Source: Chondrosia reniformis
Taxonomy: Eukaryota > Porifera > Demospongiae > Chondrillida > Chondrillidae
Assembly: GCA_947172415.1 (NCBI GenBank)
Contig: OX359190.1
Location: 9,486,001 to 9,550,000, forward strand
Length of the DNA: 64,000 nucleotides
Direction: 5' to 3'
The notes beneath the pieces are model-generated. The model had not been told where the DNA came from. It saw only the letters and a list, made by a program, of their open reading frames with translations, and did no database searches. The position numbers and the translations under genes are program-made. How positions within the stretch are numbered: the stretch's first letter is position 1; every line of letters begins with the position of its first letter. This document shows positions 60,834 through 64,000 of this stretch, piece by piece.

Positions 60834-63723
60834 TTAAAGATATTTCAAATGCTGATTTCTTTCTTCTGGAAATAATGCATAATATAGTTCTAATTCGTCC
60901 TCCCAAGCAAGCAGAAGATCTCGTATCACACTTCTTGGAATGCTATAGAGAATATAAAAAAAGCAATTGTGACTGTCCATGTGAAACATATTTTCATCTA
61001 TATTCAACAGAAGAAGCATTTTTGATATCATTTGAAAGGGCTTCTGTAGTTCTACTAAATGGGGCAATTGACAGTGTCATATTTGTAAACTGTAAAAAGC
61101 AAAAACTAAAATCTGAAATCTGTAACAGCATAAGAGTCTTAGATTGCCTGTTATACACAACACTATCAACAACGTCTTCCAATTCCAAATGGCTCATACC
61201 GTATGCACTTGGTCTCTATGATTATGCAATGTCTTTACGTCACATGTGTTCAATGTCGTGAATCTCATTAAACCTACCTGTATATAAACCTATGTCACTG
61301 CACTTTGGGGGTCACATTATGAAGTAAAACACACTGATTGTGAATTATGTATGTGCAAACTAATTTAGCAACGAAAGTCAGGTGCAACCGAGTTACCTTT
61401 CTCTTGGAAGGTTAGCTGCGTCGATTCCCATCTTTTCAGCCCTGTCTTCTCTTTCATTGTGATCCATGTCAGCCATGAACAAGTCAACAATGTCGGCAGT
61501 GGGCAGCTGAGGATGGGCGGCATGGTTTAGGTAATAATGGTGCGGTATCTGAAACATATCCATCACCCTATTTGGATCGTCAGGAAGGTACTTGAAGTTT
61601 GTGTATAAGTCGTAATTGATAGTACACGGATGACATAACTCCATAAAAGGACGAAAGTGTTCATTTAAATGGCTGCAATGGAAATGATTGAAAGTTCAGT
61701 CTGGTTAGATCAGTACAGTAAGAGAATACTACATTTACAGTGACCTACATGTGTCTATCTTAACGGGATTTAAAACCATATCTTCTTAATGAAAAAGAAA
61801 ATTGTTCCAATACTTAATGTAATGAGTACTTTATTCCATTTTCAACACAAGTAAGGTTCTTCTTCAAACTGTGCAGAACCTACCTATCTTTTGGATGGTT
61901 TATCTTTCTCGACATTTTGAAGATGTAGTTCAGTAAATCTTTAAACCGAACTACTCTTTAGATGCTCAAAAGGTCAAAGGTGAACCATCCAAATGATAGG
62001 TAAACGAAACATTACAAGACACAGCTCTGCTATATTCACCATTTTAAGGTAATAACTGATTAACAGTTAACCAAAAATGACATCTTCTTATGTTCAAATC
62101 ATATGTCTACTAACACAATAACCTCATTCACAGACTTGTATACAATACTTGCTGCATGATGCCATGTATGTACCTACATATATAGGAGACTTACACTCGC
62201 GGAACTGTGGAAAGGTAGTGCAAGAAACTAAGAAATTTTGGATGGATGTCGCTAGTCTTGTTTGTCTTCAGCCAATCTTCTAACAAATTTGACTCAAACT
62301 TTCTTAACATAAACAAAATCTCCTTATATGGAAAAGAGTATCTCATGACATAATCAAGAGGCTCTGTTACCTATGAAATGAGATAGATGTCTTTCAAGCC
62401 TAAATCTCAGGATTTTAACTCAAAGATTAGTTATCAAAACTACATACAGTACAAAATGTAAGAAAGTTAGCGTTCACCAGGCATGTATCTAGGTCTCGAA
62501 CTCACAGGGGCGACAAGACGTACTATGTCAACTTTTTTACAATTTGTACCATACTACATCCATTCTACAGTAAAAGGCCTATAGGGAACTAAACCTAGTG
62601 ATAGCTGATGCATGTAATATACTTTATTTCTATAAGCAGATATTATCCTCTCTAATGGGTTCCTCAGCATGGAAAACTTGAAGTATTCCTTTAGTCTCCA
62701 TTCCCTCTCTTCTGGCTTGAGATAGGCCAGCTTATTTGCTTGTCTTAGAATCTGTTCAGGAGGTCTGTTGCTTGACTCGGTGGGTGGCAATATACCATTT
62801 AACACAACAAAGAGTCGTTTCCAATTTGAACAACCAACTGAAAAATGACAAAAACACAGACTTGGATTACTACATGAATAATCCAATACACCATTTTCCT
62901 ACATGCTACATCTACTTTAGAGTAAAGGCCTATAGGTAGTGAGAGCTTTGGATGAGGATACAAGAGTTTCCTCCTCCTTCTCTTCTTCTCCACTGGACCA
63001 GACAGCTACATACATGTTTGGTAATATAATTGCTATAAAGATGTACCTTTTGGAACGTAACAAAAGATTAATTTCTTGTCATCATCATAGAGAAGATGTT
63101 TAAACAATTCATACTCTCTAACTCCTTCTTGGAGACTATCATTTGCTGAGGAAAAGGCTGCACAGAATGTTTTCATTGCTTCTTTCTGAAACTACCACAA
63201 GAGAAGATAATAAACCACAACTGTTATCACAATCCAACACTATATATACATAGGCCTATATAGTACACATGTTCTCAAAACAACAATCATAGGTTTGCCA
63301 CCCCAGCACTCAAATAACATACTTACTGCTTTGTTGGGCTTATACGTATATAGTAATAATCTTAAAAATATGAATATATTAGGAGCATACACATGTGTAT
63401 ATAGTACCTACCTTCATCCGTTCATTTAAATCCTCTATACTGTACGGTGCCTCAGGTTTCTCCTCGTATTCTACATATACGTATGTACATGCGTACGTAC
63501 ATTAATTTTCAATTCTTCTAACCATCTAGTTTGCAATGTTACACAGACTAACTGATCTAGTTACTCCTGAATAAATGTGAAGTGTAAAATGTACCTAAAG
63601 ATTTGTCCAAGATTTTATGTGGCATTTCTGGGTGCTTTAGTGGAGTGATGTGGTCTCCATTTAATATTCTTCTTAAAGCAATAGCACTCTCCTTATGATA
63701 CTTCTTATGTAAGTCATCCATCT
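60834..63723 (-). CDS. Carbohydrate sulfotransferase, family 2 (CHST/HNK-1ST-like), 5' end unresolved
   Basis: Seven exons: 63723-63595, 63470-63412, 63191-63047, 62837-62623, 62370-62195, 61672-61397 and 60942-60834 (TAA); phases agree throughout. The 5'-phosphosulfate-binding motif is YVPKVGCSNWKR and the 3'-phosphate motif is RNPLERIISAYRNK; HPCTINYDLYTNF downstream matches the conserved C.PC.I.YDF block of the family. These enzymes sit in the Golgi and move sulfate from PAPS to glycosaminoglycan or other glycans. The usual N-terminal cytoplasmic tail and signal-anchor are not in the exons seen; they must lie in a further exon, probably beyond base 64000, or the 63721 ATG is used. Exact acceptor sugar cannot be told. 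Confidence 0.88.
62560..62605 (-). repeat. Tail fragment of interspersed repeat family A
   Basis: TACATCCATTCTACAGTAAA followed by AGGCCTATAGGGAACTAAAC is the family A tail/junction in minus orientation, in a sulfotransferase intron next to the 62623 exon end. Confidence 0.65.
62885..63005 (-). repeat. Interspersed repeat family A, truncated
   Basis: Tail (ACACCATTTTCCTACATGCT), CCTATAGG junction, AGAGCTTTGGATGAGGATAC and CTTCTCCACTGGACCAGAC blocks. The copy stops before the TGTTTCTGGGAATTCC block. It is in a sulfotransferase intron. Confidence 0.8.
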
Positions 63724-63792
63724 CTATAAAGCGACCATCCAAAGATTAATAGAAATATTCTTTGTAGCTACGTACATATGCGTAATTAACAC

Positions 63793-63985
63793 ACCATTTT
63801 TCTTACATCTACTTTAAAGTAAAGGCCTATAGAGAACTAAACCTAGTGAGAGCTTTGGATGAGGATACAAGAGTTTTCTCCTTCTTCTCTTCTTCTCCAC
63901 TTGGCCAGACAGCTGTTTCTGGGAATTCCACTCTTCATCAGTGACCCTGGGAGTCTTTGTCATGTTCTTGATCTTTTGTGAGTCA
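63793..63985 (-). repeat. Interspersed repeat family A
   Basis: Nearly full-length minus copy, from the ACACCATTTTTCTTACATCT tail through AGAGCTTTGGATGAGGATAC, CAGACAGCTGTTTCTGGGAA and CATCAGTGACCCTGGGAGTC. Confidence 0.85.
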
Positions 63986-64000
63986 ATAGTATGTACTACT

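Noticed and set aside
1-64000. tRNA, rRNA, CRISPR arrays, bacterial operon signals
   Set aside because: None found. Tandem arrays are contiguous minisatellites without spacers, and genes are spliced eukaryotic genes.

Overview
This is animal nuclear DNA. It is AT-rich, the genes are interrupted by many short introns (often 50-150 bp, GT-AG), several genes sit head-to-head, one gene is nested in another's intron, and many introns hold minisatellites and short interspersed repeats. The gene content (ANK-ROCO-death-fold proteins, a NIDO/fibronectin-III protein, an SRCR-Ig receptor, a lineage-specific rhodopsin-like receptor) together with compact conserved metazoan genes suggests a demosponge such as Amphimedon. 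The species is inferred, not proven. No bacterial, viral or CRISPR features and no tRNA or rRNA genes were recognised.

Layout. 1-15.5 kb: two tandem paralogues of a giant ankyrin-repeat ROCO (Roc GTPase + COR) gene. Copy A is cut by the left edge and lacks the 3' exons found in copy B. Copy B (4801-14471) carries a strikingly homogenised ankyrin array and extra death-fold exons. 15.5-21.3 kb (-): a secreted NIDO + FN3 protein, with a MITE and a hammerhead-like motif in one intron. 22.1-32.4 kb (-): a 23-exon folliculin-interacting protein (FNIP) gene. 32.9-33.8 kb (+): a small two-exon ankyrin protein, head-to-head with FNIP. 34.5-39.9 kb (+): a type I membrane receptor, SRCR-Ig-unknown-Ig-Ig-TM. 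39.9-43.1 kb: a repeat-rich gap containing an unclassified ~1.8 kb element. 43.1-53.5 kb (-): a 26-exon mitochondrial presequence protease (PITRM1/PreP), with a single-exon 7TM receptor nested antisense in its second-to-last long intron. 53.7-58.4 kb (+): a 13-exon diacylglycerol lipase, whose start codon lies 177 bp from that of PITRM1. 58.4-60.8 kb: a gap with a GC-rich block, a promoter-like cluster and a 28-bp tandem repeat. 60.8-63.7 kb (-): a family-2 carbohydrate sulfotransferase whose 5' end is not resolved.

How the genes relate. There is no operon-like logic. FNIP (nutrient/AMPK-mTORC1 signalling), PITRM1 (mitochondrial peptide disposal) and DAGL (2-AG/diacylglycerol metabolism) are conserved housekeeping or signalling genes. 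The ROCO, NIDO, SRCR-Ig and 7TM genes are likely recognition or innate-immunity and cell-surface genes of the kind expanded in sponges. Splice sites were assigned by eye from GT-AG signals, reading-phase agreement and recalled family similarity. No alignment or search was run, so individual boundaries may be off by a few bases.
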